Shown here piece by piece: positions 54,401 to 61,968 of a stretch of 64,000 bases of DNA. Origin of the DNA: Neopusillimonas aromaticivorans (GTDB lineage Bacteria; Pseudomonadota; Gammaproteobacteria; Burkholderiales; Burkholderiaceae_B); NCBI RefSeq assembly GCF_030344915.1, contig NZ_CP128233.1:2852001-2916000 (forward strand). The letters are read 5' to 3'. Below the pieces are notes generated by a model, which saw only the letters and a program-made list of their open reading frames with translations, had not been told where the DNA came from and made no database searches. The position numbers were made by a program, and so were the translations under genes. Within the stretch, counting starts at the first letter, position 1. Each line of letters opens with the position of its first letter.

Positions 54401-54765
54401 AAACCGCCCAGGTCATGGAAGAACTGGTCGAGATGGCCAAAAAGTTTCGTGAAGCCGCCCACCGGGGTGAAGCACTGGGGCTAACGGAGGACGAGATTCG
54501 CTTCTACGACGCCCTGGCCAACAACGAATCAGCCGTGCGCGAACTGACGGACGAAACCCTGAAAAAAATCGCCCATGAGCTAACTGAAAACCTGCGCAAG
54601 AACATTACCGTGGACTGGTCAAAACGTGAAAGTGTGCGCGCCAGTCTGCGGTTGATGGTGAAACGGATACTGCGCAAATACAAATACCCGCCGGACATGG
54701 CAGATGCGGCGGTGGAGCTAGTGTTGATGCAGGCGGAAACATTGGGTGAAGAATGGTCGAACTGA
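51459..54765 (+). CDS. hsdR: Type I restriction endonuclease HsdR (two frameshifts)
   Basis: Translocase/nuclease subunit. The nuclease motif is RRPDIILFINGLPLVLIELK (PD...E-x-K). Walker A is HTQGSGKSIT, the DEAH box IADEAHRTQYG, motif III FVAFTGTPVS and motif VI-like LMQAIARVNRVFRDKQGGLV. Losses at the T run 52477-52480 and at ~52729-52731 interrupt it; repaired length ~1100 residues. Overlaps the AlbA-type gene (ATGA). A diverged copy of its C-terminal 47 residues survives at 57529. Confidence 0.93.
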
Positions 54766-55265
54766 ATAAATCCGAAGCGGTTTCGTTGTTCCACGCAAAG
54801 ATAGACGGCGTTCCGCAGTTTGTCAGTTATTTCAAGCCAGTACATCGGGCCTTGCTAAGCTTTGATGGGCAAGCCACGGGCCGGCAGGTTTACGACTTCA
54901 TCGCTGAGCACGAAGGCCTTACCGATGAAGATAAGGCCCAGGTTAATCAGAACGGCCGCCCGACGTTTGAGAATCGCGCCGCTTGGGCACGGTTTTACAT
55001 GACCAAAGCGGGGTGGGTGTATTCCCCTAAAAGGGGCGTTTGGGCATTAACGGATAAGGGCAAACAGTCAGAGGAACTGACCGATACTCAAGCTGTGGCA
55101 CTTTTTAAAAGCGTCGCAACCAAGTTCAGAGGCCATGAAGATGAGGCGACTCCTGATGAACAAGTGCAGCCTGACGATGTGCAGTATTGGTTTGTCGGAA
55201 CGATGTGGTGGGGTGATGACGAGCCTGACCAGATGTCACGTTTCCTTGAACAAGGCACATCGTAG
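54753..55265 (+). CDS. Mrr_N-like winged-helix protein, apparently truncated
   Basis: 170 residues overlapping the hsdR 3' end. FVSYFKPVHRALLSFDGQAT then GRQVYDFIAEHEGLTDEDKA, and NRAAWARFYMTKAGWVYSPK, is an Mrr_N winged helix. The C-terminal DVQYWFVGTMWWGDDEPDQM then SRFLEQG is the beginning of a longer module in related McrB/Mrr-type proteins, cut by a stop at 55265. It is therefore probably a 3'-truncated restriction gene at the right edge of the hsd block. Whether the winged helix alone is functional is unknown. Confidence 0.6.
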   Translation: MVELNKSEAVSLFHAKIDGVPQFVSYFKPVHRALLSFDGQATGRQVYDFIAEHEGLTDEDKAQVNQNGRPTFENRAAWARFYMTKAGWVYSPKRGVWALTDKGKQSEELTDTQAVALFKSVATKFRGHEDEATPDEQVQPDDVQYWFVGTMWWGDDEPDQMSRFLEQGTS

Positions 55266-55458
55266 CTTTTCGAGGGACTCTCTCTTTTGTCGAAAAAATT
55301 TCCGAAATCTTTGCCGGCCCCTGGGTTGCTGAAAGCGAGATAGTCGCTAATAGCACTTGGCGTACGAAGCCATGGCCATTACCCTCTGAGCCCTTGCGCA
55401 CGTACTGCTGGTGCATGATTCTGGCCGTGTGTTTGTTCTTTCGAATGATGAGTGACAT
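55266..55458 (-). pseudogene. 5' fragment of a small integrative-element-type protein
   Basis: From the ATG at 55458 the first ~45 residues (SLIIRKNKHTARIMHQQYVR then KGSEGNGHGFVRQ) look like a conserved small protein I associate with integrative elements and plasmids. Beyond ~55330 the frame runs antisense to the truncated Mrr_N gene, so the 3' half was replaced. The identification is from memory and tentative. Confidence 0.4.
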
Positions 55459-55598
55459 GTGAGATTTCGCCCTTTTGGATATGCATTCACATGTCGTATA
55501 ACGACGTCCCTATACACATCTTTTGCAACCTTCCCGCGACGCTCCTGCTAATTCAGGAGCCGACGTTCTGCTACTAGTCTGACTGCGTTCTGATGCGC
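55459..55598. other. Intergenic spacer with hairpin
   Basis: No gene. GCTCCTG-N6-CAGGAGC (55541-55560) may terminate transcription of hipA, which ends at 55599 on the minus strand; no T run follows it on that strand. Confidence 0.4.
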
Positions 55599-56966
55599 TC
55601 AGGCCAATAGTGCCGGGTCAATCTTTGGAACCTGGGGCGCTATGGTCAGAAAGTGGCTCGCCTGCTTCAGAACCAGCGCCACAATTTCTTCAACGAAAAC
55701 ACGTTCATCTGGGGAATAGTCCGGCAACTGCGCGATTTTTGGGGCCCATGTCCTGGCGGCTTTGGCCAACCGGGTCATCTCGCGCGAGACCAGTGCTGCC
55801 GGGATGCCGACGCGTTGAGCGAAATCGGCCAAATCGAAGGCCCCGACGTCGTCGAGCTCGAAGGTATCCCCAAACGCTAATGCCAGTTCCTGGTCGATGT
55901 TCTTGCCATATATACGCACGGATACCAAGTCGTAGAAGGGGGCCACATCCAGGAGCTCACCACGCACATAGAAGGAAATGTTTTTCCCATGGGCATCGCT
56001 GTTGCCCAGCAAAAGCTGAATCAGTGCCCAACGCAGAATGGCGAGCTTTGCGGCCAACGGGTCATTAAACGTATTGAGTTTAAAGAGCTTTTCGTAGCTA
56101 ACGCCGTCCCGGATATGCCTGACATCCCGTCCGTTGCCCAGGTAACGTTCGTACTTCATGCTGACGGGCAGGTCCAGTGCTTGGCAGCCATCGATGACGT
56201 GCCGGCGCCTGACGCTCATCACGGTTTGCGTGTCATTGTGTAGTACGAGTTGCCGGTCAAACCGTTCAATAAGCAGGATGGGCTCTGGAATGCGACGCAG
56301 GGATACGGGTGCGACGATTAAGCCCAGGGCTGAGGCCAATGTCATGCAGTAATGCTCATTGGCCACCATGTGGGGTGTATTGCGGTTTTGCGATTCAGGC
56401 TTAAGGATGTGGGTTGAAGCGAGTGACCCATCGGCAAGCGATATCTGGTTGCCCTCTACAAGAACTTGCAATTTGTCCTGGTAGCCGGCCACTGAAAGGC
56501 GAACCTTTCCATCCCAGACCGGAAAAGGGGTGGTTTCACGGTCCCGGATTCGTGAGGAGAGCTCCTTATTGGAGATAGGTCGACGCAGCGGCACCAGGGC
56601 CTCATACTGCGCGGGATTCGCGATGTCGGGGCTGAAGCTTAAGGCACCAACGGGCTCCTTGCCCAGCTCATGAATCAGCGCATAAACATTGTTCTTGGAT
56701 ACCTGGTGCGTGTGTGCGACGATATCAAGGGCCCGCCCTTCCGGAAGAAGGTTTTCCAAGAATCGCTTCACAACCAATGAATCTGCTTGCGCCTCAAAGG
56801 AGATGTGCGGAGACAGGACAAACGAGTCAGGTTGCTTTTCCCACGCGGGGTCATAACTGAAAGAGAACGCATTGGCCTTGGGCTCAAATTCCAGCCGGCC
56901 AACGGGATGACCTTGACAGTGAACATGCAGCGTGAGCGATTTTATCATGTGCAACCCATGATTCAT
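55599..56966 (-). CDS. hipA: HipA serine/threonine kinase toxin
   Basis: 455 residues. The N-terminal subdomain (HCQGHPVGRLEFEPKANAFS) is followed by KVRLSVAGYQDKLQVLVEGN (the ATP-binding/activation loop region), HILKPESQNRNTPHMVANEH and the catalytic loop LGNSDAHGKNISF with D-F-G-equivalent APFYDLVSV. All kinase residues seem present. HipA phosphorylates glutamyl-tRNA synthetase in E. coli and induces dormancy. Starts in ATGA overlap with hipB, so translation is coupled. Confidence 0.93.
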   Translation of the reverse strand: MNHGLHMIKSLTLHVHCQGHPVGRLEFEPKANAFSFSYDPAWEKQPDSFVLSPHISFEAQADSLVVKRFLENLLPEGRALDIVAHTHQVSKNNVYALIHELGKEPVGALSFSPDIANPAQYEALVPLRRPISNKELSSRIRDRETTPFPVWDGKVRLSVAGYQDKLQVLVEGNQISLADGSLASTHILKPESQNRNTPHMVANEHYCMTLASALGLIVAPVSLRRIPEPILLIERFDRQLVLHNDTQTVMSVRRRHVIDGCQALDLPVSMKYERYLGNGRDVRHIRDGVSYEKLFKLNTFNDPLAAKLAILRWALIQLLLGNSDAHGKNISFYVRGELLDVAPFYDLVSVRIYGKNIDQELALAFGDTFELDDVGAFDLADFAQRVGIPAALVSREMTRLAKAARTWAPKIAQLPDYSPDERVFVEEIVALVLKQASHFLTIAPQVPKIDPALLA

Positions 56967-57256
56967 GCCGTAGCGGACGTTTCGAGTTCGCGCAGGACTC
57001 GCTGAGCGGTATGCCTGTCGACAATAAGCACATCAAGCCCCATCCCTTTCAGAATTGTCAACAGCTTGTCAGTGCCAATCGGCTTCCCGTTCTCCAGGCG
57101 GGACAGAACATCCTTGGACACGCCCACCATATCGGCGGTATCGTCGATACGTGTCGAACTTTCGGCTCGGCGGTTTCGGATGAGAGTTCCCAACTCCTCT
57201 ATGTCACGTATACGAGGGCTAAGTGTCTGATCGAAGTGGGGGAGTTTTCGTGCCAT
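56963..57256 (-). CDS. hipB: HipB-type HTH antitoxin
   Basis: 97 residues. RIDDTADMVGVSKDVLSRLE then NGKPIGTDKLLTILKGMGLD is a classic Xre HTH; the C-terminal GLDVLIVDR strand matches HipB dimerisation. Overlaps hipA by four bases. Half-site ATAGTTCCG covers its start codon, indicating autorepression. Confidence 0.9.
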   Translation of the reverse strand: MARKLPHFDQTLSPRIRDIEELGTLIRNRRAESSTRIDDTADMVGVSKDVLSRLENGKPIGTDKLLTILKGMGLDVLIVDRHTAQRVLRELETSATA

Positions 57257-57378
57257 AGTTCCGATATCCCGAAATTATTAGGCAGAAAGGGTCTGCCCGA
57301 TTCATTGTTCAGATATGTCGGAACTATATCAGCCAAAGTGCTTTTTGTGGTGATAGTTTCCGGTTTGCCGGAACTATC
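57255..57378. promoter_or_regulatory. hipBA operator region with repeated half-sites
   Basis: Half-site ATAGTTCCG at 57255-57263, its complement CGGAACTAT at 57319-57327, and a near-perfect palindrome GATAGTTTCCGG-N4-CCGGAACTATC at 57352-57378. Four half-sites in 124 bp upstream of hipB suggest cooperative HipB binding. Confidence 0.7.
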
Positions 57379-57528
57379 CTGCTCATTACACGGGTTCTAT
57401 CTTAGTGTGGTGGGGGATTCTTGTCAGGTTTTCGTCGTGACTGCTGTACAGGATGCGACACAACGCGCCATCAAGCAAGCCGAGGTCATGCGCTTGTCGA
57501 TGGCTCATCATGGGTTACCGTTCGATGA

Positions 57529-57670
57529 AACCTTGAAGAAAATAGCCCACGAACTGACCGAAAATCTTCGCAAAAACATCACCGTGGATTGGTCAAAACG
57601 TGAAAGCGTACGCGCCAGCCTGCGGCTGATGGTGAAACGGATACTGCGTAAGTACAAGTACCCACCCGTT
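57529..57670 (+). pseudogene. Orphan 3' fragment of a second hsdR
   Basis: Encodes ETLKKIAHELTENLRKNITV then DWSKRESVRASLRLMVKRIL and RKYKYPP, the same 47 residues as HsdR at 54553-54697. Twenty-one nucleotide differences, all synonymous, separate the two. The reading frame upstream (back to ~57430) is unrelated, and the gene is cut before the final DMADAAVELV. It is a leftover of an earlier or related hsdR replaced at this locus. Confidence 0.88.
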
Positions 57671-57825
57671 CATGGAAAACGGTAATTCTTTGTCACGTTG
57701 TGGCCTTCGTTATTCGGTCTGGGTCATGCCCAATTGTGGTGCTTTCAAAGTAACGGGGCTCTTCAAAGGTGAAATTTGCCAGCTTTTAGGAGTAGGCTAC
57801 GCACCTCCTCTCTCTTGAGCCAACA

Positions 57826-57954
57826 ATGAACTTTTTCAACCTGAAGATGGCGCAGGCACACGATCTGGTGAATGCCGTTGCCGTTTTCAAGTTGTCCGGT
57901 GAGGGCTACGTGGCAGCATCAACCGGTCATCGGCCGTTGCAGCTGTCAGCCTGA
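57826..57954 (+). pseudogene. Chemotaxis receptor C-terminal fragment
   Basis: 42 residues; AQAHDLVNAVAVFKLSGEGY resembles the C-terminal end of methyl-accepting chemotaxis proteins (...AVAVFKL followed by a short tail). An ATG happens to open the frame, but the signalling domain is absent. Probably the remnant of a host gene broken by island insertion at the right edge. Confidence 0.55.
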
Positions 57955-57960
57955 TAGTGT

Positions 57961-58609
57961 TCAGTTGCCGGGTTCCGGCTCTGCTCTGCGTGAAATACAG
58001 TAGACCGCAGCCGGTGGCACATTCTTGATAACGACTTTTTTAAGCGCGCTGCCCAGGTGGTGCGCATCAAGTGTCGAGCGGGCAATAGGGCATTTCAGGC
58101 CATAAGTGAACAAATACAGGTTGCCGTCGGGCCGCATGGCCTTAAAGGTGGCTTCCAGCAGTTGTCGGTGCTCATGATCGCGCATGTTGCGCAGCGGTAA
58201 ACCACATACCGTTGCGGTGACATCGGACAGCATCGGGTTGTGGTGAACGTCCAGTGCCTGGGCAGAGGTCTGCAAGACAGTTGAGCCGGGAAAACGTTTG
58301 CGCAGATTCGTTGCCAGTCCCGGGTTTTGCTCAACCAGAATCAGATCGGTCGGGTCAAACCCCATTGCCAGCATTTGCTGGGTGAACACGCCGGTTCCGG
58401 TACCGAGCTCCAGCACTTTGCCTGCGCCAGGTACCAAACCAGCGGTGATGGCGCGTGCCAACGCGAGCCCGGAGGGCATGATGGCACCAACATCCAGCGG
58501 ATTTCTTAAAAACGCCTGCGCGAACAGCAGTTTGTCTTTCCAGCCATCGGGGGGCAACTGACGAGTGCTGCGATTTTGGTACGGTGTCTTCGGCAGACGA
58601 TGAGGGCAT
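57961..58609 (-). CDS. PmtA-like SAM-dependent methyltransferase (frameshifted)
   Basis: About 215 residues once one surplus C is removed from the run at 58552-58557. The start at 58609 follows AAGGGA. LLFAQAFLRNPLDVGAIMPS, GAGKVLELGTGTGVFTQQML (SAM motif I) and LPLRNMRDHEHRQLLEATF are typical of phospholipid N-methyltransferases (PmtA) and rRNA-methylase-like relatives. The alternative is a TTG start at 58557, lacking a ribosome site. Substrate assignment is moderate. Confidence 0.7.
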
Positions 58610-58677
58610 GGTGTTTCCCTTCTTGATAAGCGGCATGGTCACCGGGCTGTGCTGTTGCAATGCTTGTGATTATGCCG

Positions 58678-59592
58678 CTATTTTTGGCTGTCCGGTGTGG
58701 CGGCATTGCTCATCATGTGTTTCAAGTCGCGGTAAAAGTACAGTAACAGCCCGCCAATAACCAGCCCGGTACCGATCACCATGGTGATGCGGAACGGTTC
58801 GTTGTTCAGCAAGATGCCAAAACTGATGGCCAGCACCGGTGTAATCACTGTAGCCAGTGACAGCGTGGTCGGTGAGACTTTTTGCATCAGGTTGAAGTAA
58901 CAAAACATGGCAATGATCGATGACGCCAGCACCAGATAGCTGATGGCGAGTAATGACTGTGCCCCGGGTAGTGATGCGGGCAGATCTGACCAGATAAACG
59001 GGATGTAGGTCAGTGCGATAACGACAGAAATAAAGATTGATCCGGATGCCTGCGCCAATGGGGCAACTTTGGCGTTGACATGCTTCACCCAGAAAATCGA
59101 TACGGTGTACGTCAGGATCGCAAAAAACATGAACAGCAGGCCGATGGGCTCAATCCCGGCATCCTGACCGGTCATGGTATTGAGATACAGGCCACCCAGC
59201 GCTACCAGCATCCCCAGCCATTGAATGCCGGAAAGTCGTTGCCGGTACAGCATGAAGGCAATCACACCGGCCATGATCGGCGCAAAGCCAAACAGCAGGG
59301 CAATCATGCCCGACGACAGGTAGCTGGTTGCCAGATAAGTGAACGTCTGGGAAACAATCAGATTGAATGAGCCGGCCACGTAACTATGGAGCGCGGTGCG
59401 GTTCAAAGGCAACCTGATGCGCAATACGGCCATCACTATCGCAATCAGTGGGGCCGCGATGCAAAAGCGCAGTACCAGTGCCCACATGGCCGGGATGTCG
59501 GCCACACTCCAGACAATGGCCAACGGCGTCAGTGCCCAGATCATGACCAGCGAAGCGTAAAGCGGAATGACGGTCTTGATTGGGGATGGCAT
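58678..59592 (-). CDS. EamA-family DMT transporter
   Basis: About 304 residues with ten hydrophobic helices in two EamA repeats. IPLYASLVMIWALTPLAIVW at the N-terminus and AISFGILLNNEPFRITMVIG then TGLVIGGLLLY at the C-terminus are the usual drug/metabolite transporter pattern. Start at 59592 rather than the upstream Met, which overlaps the divergent fragment. Substrate unknown. Confidence 0.88.
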   Translation of the reverse strand: MPSPIKTVIPLYASLVMIWALTPLAIVWSVADIPAMWALVLRFCIAAPLIAIVMAVLRIRLPLNRTALHSYVAGSFNLIVSQTFTYLATSYLSSGMIALLFGFAPIMAGVIAFMLYRQRLSGIQWLGMLVALGGLYLNTMTGQDAGIEPIGLLFMFFAILTYTVSIFWVKHVNAKVAPLAQASGSIFISVVIALTYIPFIWSDLPASLPGAQSLLAISYLVLASSIIAMFCYFNLMQKVSPTTLSLATVITPVLAISFGILLNNEPFRITMVIGTGLVIGGLLLYFYRDLKHMMSNAATPDSQK

Positions 59593-59654
59593 GGTCGACA
59601 GGCGTGAGTGTGGCAAGAATATTCAGTTCATAAGTGTACGACACGGTACGGTCC

Positions 59655-59896
59655 TTGTTGCCTTGCTGAAAGACAAAGCGGCGCTGACCAAAGTGCTGAC
59701 TTACCACGTCGTGCCAGGCAAGGTGCTGGCGCAAGATGTCAAACCCGGTGACGTTGCCACAGTAGAAGGCAGCGCGCTGACCATCACCACCAAAGACGGC
59801 AAGGTTATGGTTGACGGTGCCACAGTGGTACAGACTGATGTAATGGCCGACAATGGCGTCATTCACGTCATCGACTCGGTTATCATGCCCAAGTAA
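59655..59896 (+). pseudogene. Fasciclin-domain protein, 5'-truncated
   Basis: LTKVLTYHVVPGKVLAQDVK, VATVEGSALTITTKDGKVMV then NGVIHVIDSVIMPK is the second half of a FAS1 adhesion domain. The signal peptide and first half (TVFAPT region) are absent; upstream sequence is antisense to the EamA transporter start. Either a deletion or rearrangement removed the 5' end. Followed by a strong terminator at 59930. Confidence 0.75.
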
Positions 59897-59929
59897 ATCT
59901 GCAGCGCCCTGGGGCATGCCGCATTGAAA

Positions 59930-59970
59930 AAGGCCGAACCCTGTGTTTCACGGGGTTCGGCCTTGTCTTT
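59930..59970 (+). terminator. Terminator after fasciclin fragment
   Basis: AAGGCCGAACCC and GGGTTCGGCCTT form a 12-bp perfect stem with an 11-base loop, followed by GTCTTT. It could also stop the convergent cold-shock gene on the minus strand, where AAAAA precedes it as a T tail. Confidence 0.8.
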
Positions 59971-60011
59971 AGATCGCTACGACAACCTGCCCTTCAGGGC
60001 AGGCGTGGCAA

Positions 60012-60221
60012 TTAAAGAATCTGGATGTTCGATGCCTGCGGGCCTTTCTGGCCCTGCGTGGCAACGAAAGAAACGCGCTGGTTCTCTTCGAGAGATTTGT
60101 GGCCAGAGCCTTGAATTTCGCTGAAGTGTGCGAAAAGATCCTTACCACCGGATTCAGGCATGATGAAGCCGAACCCTTTGTCGTTGTTGAACCATTTCAC
60201 AATACCGATTTCTGTTTTCAA
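60012..60221 (-). CDS. Cold-shock protein
   Basis: 69 residues. GIVKWFNNDKGFGFIMPESG with RNP1 KGFGFI and RNP2-like DLFAHF, the CspA OB fold that melts mRNA structure. The long, AT-rich leader upstream (60222-60330) fits the cold-shock 5' UTR arrangement, though I cannot identify a specific cold box. Confidence 0.93.
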   Translation of the reverse strand: MKTEIGIVKWFNNDKGFGFIMPESGGKDLFAHFSEIQGSGHKSLEENQRVSFVATQGQKGPQASNIQIL

Positions 60222-60484
60222 TGTAAATCCTAGTTAGAAGGGAAAAAGTGTCCCCTCGAACACTATGGGGGTTGGGGCCGATAACACCAGCATACTTACT
60301 AAATAATACAAATGAAGTGTCCCTTGCCTTAAGTTTTACAAACTTTTGCCTGTGGTTGTGTCGCTCAAGACAGCTTTGCCGGTTCAGCAGCGGCATGGGC
60401 TGGTGGCCAGGCGTGACAGCGATCGGATGTAAAATCGGCCGCCTGCATGTGCAGCCCGTGTTTCAAAACTAACCTCTGGTTCCC

Positions 60485-61024
60485 ATGGCCCTGCGTTCAA
60501 CGGTATACAAAGCCGATCTCAATATTGCTGATAACGACCGTGGCTATTACGCCAGCCACGCCCTGACGGTTGCGCGTCATCCGTCTGAAACCGATGAGCG
60601 CCTGATGGTGCGTTTGCTGGCGTTCGCCTTGCTGGCCGACGACACCGGCACGCTGGCGTTTACGCGCGGTTTGTCGGAAACGGATGAGCCCGATTTGTGG
60701 CGGCAAGACCTTACCGGTGCCATCGTCCAATGGGTGGAAACCGGTTTGCCGGATGACCGCCGGCTATTGAAGGCGTGCGGGCGTGCCGATGATGTTGTGG
60801 TTTTTGCCTATGGGCGTAACGCGGCGGTGTGGTGGCAAGGTGTGGAAGGCAAGCTTGGCCGCGCCCAGAAGTTGCGCGTGTTCATGCTGGATGTCGAGGG
60901 CACGAACGCCCTGACGGCCTTGGCCGCACGCAAGATGGTCCTGAATATCAATGTTCAGGATGATAACGTCTGGGTTTCCTCGGATGAGGGTGACGCCAGC
61001 GTGATGGTTACCCGTCTGAAGTGA
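60485..61024 (+). CDS. yaeQ: YaeQ family protein
   Basis: 179 residues. MALRSTVYKADLNIADNDRG, HPSETDERLMVRLLAFALLA, GLSETDEPDLW then GRADDVVVFAYG and MLDVEG are strongly conserved YaeQ signatures. YaeQ has a PD-(D/E)XK-like fold; its role is unsettled (proposed link to transcription elongation/RfaH suppression). Full length. Confidence 0.92.
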   Translation: MALRSTVYKADLNIADNDRGYYASHALTVARHPSETDERLMVRLLAFALLADDTGTLAFTRGLSETDEPDLWRQDLTGAIVQWVETGLPDDRRLLKACGRADDVVVFAYGRNAAVWWQGVEGKLGRAQKLRVFMLDVEGTNALTALAARKMVLNINVQDDNVWVSSDEGDASVMVTRLK

Positions 61025-61101
61025 CGTCAGCGATTACCGTGCATATTATTTCAGGTGAGTGTTACTGTTCATTGTTCCCGACATGAAAGAGCGCTTCGAC
61101 C

Positions 61102-61884
61102 ATGATCGCCCCTGAAGATCTTGACGCCCTCAAACAGGCCAAAAAGCTGCTGGAGCACCCGGGCCTGGCCTCACGCATTACCAGTGTTATCGGTATGCCG
61201 ATTGAAAAAGGTCTGGCGCGTCTGCCGTCGTCCTGGACGCGCCAGATCGGTACCCTGACGCAGGCGGCCCTGATGCGTGCCACCAATGCAGCGTTATACA
61301 CACTGGGCGATCAGCCTGGCCGCAAGCCATCCAATCGCTGGCATCAGCTGGGCGTGGCGGTATCTGGCGGTGTTGGCGGTTTCTTTGGGCTGGGGGCCAT
61401 TGCCATTGAACTGCCTGTGTCCACGACCATCATGCTGCGTTCCGTGGCCGACATCGCACGCAGCCATGGTGAGTCGATCAACGACGAAGGGACGCGCCGC
61501 GCGTGTATCGAGGTATTTGCCCTTGGGGGCAAAACGACACAGGATGACAGTGCCGAAAGCGGCTATTTTGCGGTTCGGGCCGCGCTGGCCCAGTCGGTGA
61601 CCGAAGCCGGCAAATACATTGCCGAAAAAGGCCTGGCCGAGCAGGGGGCGCCCCTCATGGTCAAGCTGGTTGCCAAGGTGGCCAAGCGGTTCGGGGTTCA
61701 GGTCACCGAAAAGGCGGCGGCGCAAGCCATTCCGGCCATTGGCGCTGCGGGTGGCGCTGCCATTAACACTTTGTTCATCAACCATTTTCAGGATATGGCG
61801 CGTGGCCATTTCGCCGTCAGGCGTCTTGAGCGACAGTATGGCGTCGACGTGGTCCGCGAGGCCTATGAGGCGTTGCGGGTCTGA
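61102..61884 (+). CDS. EcsC family protein
   Basis: 260 residues. AKKLLEHPGLASRITSVIGM, GGVGGFFGLGAIAIELPVST, a GTRRACIEVFALGG motif and the C-terminal AGGAAINTLFINHFQDMARG then HFAVRRLERQYG match EcsC-domain proteins, associated in Bacillus with ABC-transporter-dependent protein secretion and regulated proteolysis; proteobacterial role unknown. The Gly-rich hydrophobic part may touch the membrane. Confidence 0.85.
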   Translation: MIAPEDLDALKQAKKLLEHPGLASRITSVIGMPIEKGLARLPSSWTRQIGTLTQAALMRATNAALYTLGDQPGRKPSNRWHQLGVAVSGGVGGFFGLGAIAIELPVSTTIMLRSVADIARSHGESINDEGTRRACIEVFALGGKTTQDDSAESGYFAVRAALAQSVTEAGKYIAEKGLAEQGAPLMVKLVAKVAKRFGVQVTEKAAAQAIPAIGAAGGAAINTLFINHFQDMARGHFAVRRLERQYGVDVVREAYEALRV

Positions 61885-61968
61885 ACCACAACGATGAAGC
61901 CCATTGCTCGACCATTTTCAGGATGGGGCTGATTTTCAGGGTTGAGTTGTCTTACGAATTTTTTGCCC

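Noticed and set aside
51399..54462. Long minus-strand ORFs opposite hsdR and the AlbA_2 gene
   Set aside because: They are shadows of GC-rich coding sequence on the other strand, with no ribosome sites or known motifs.
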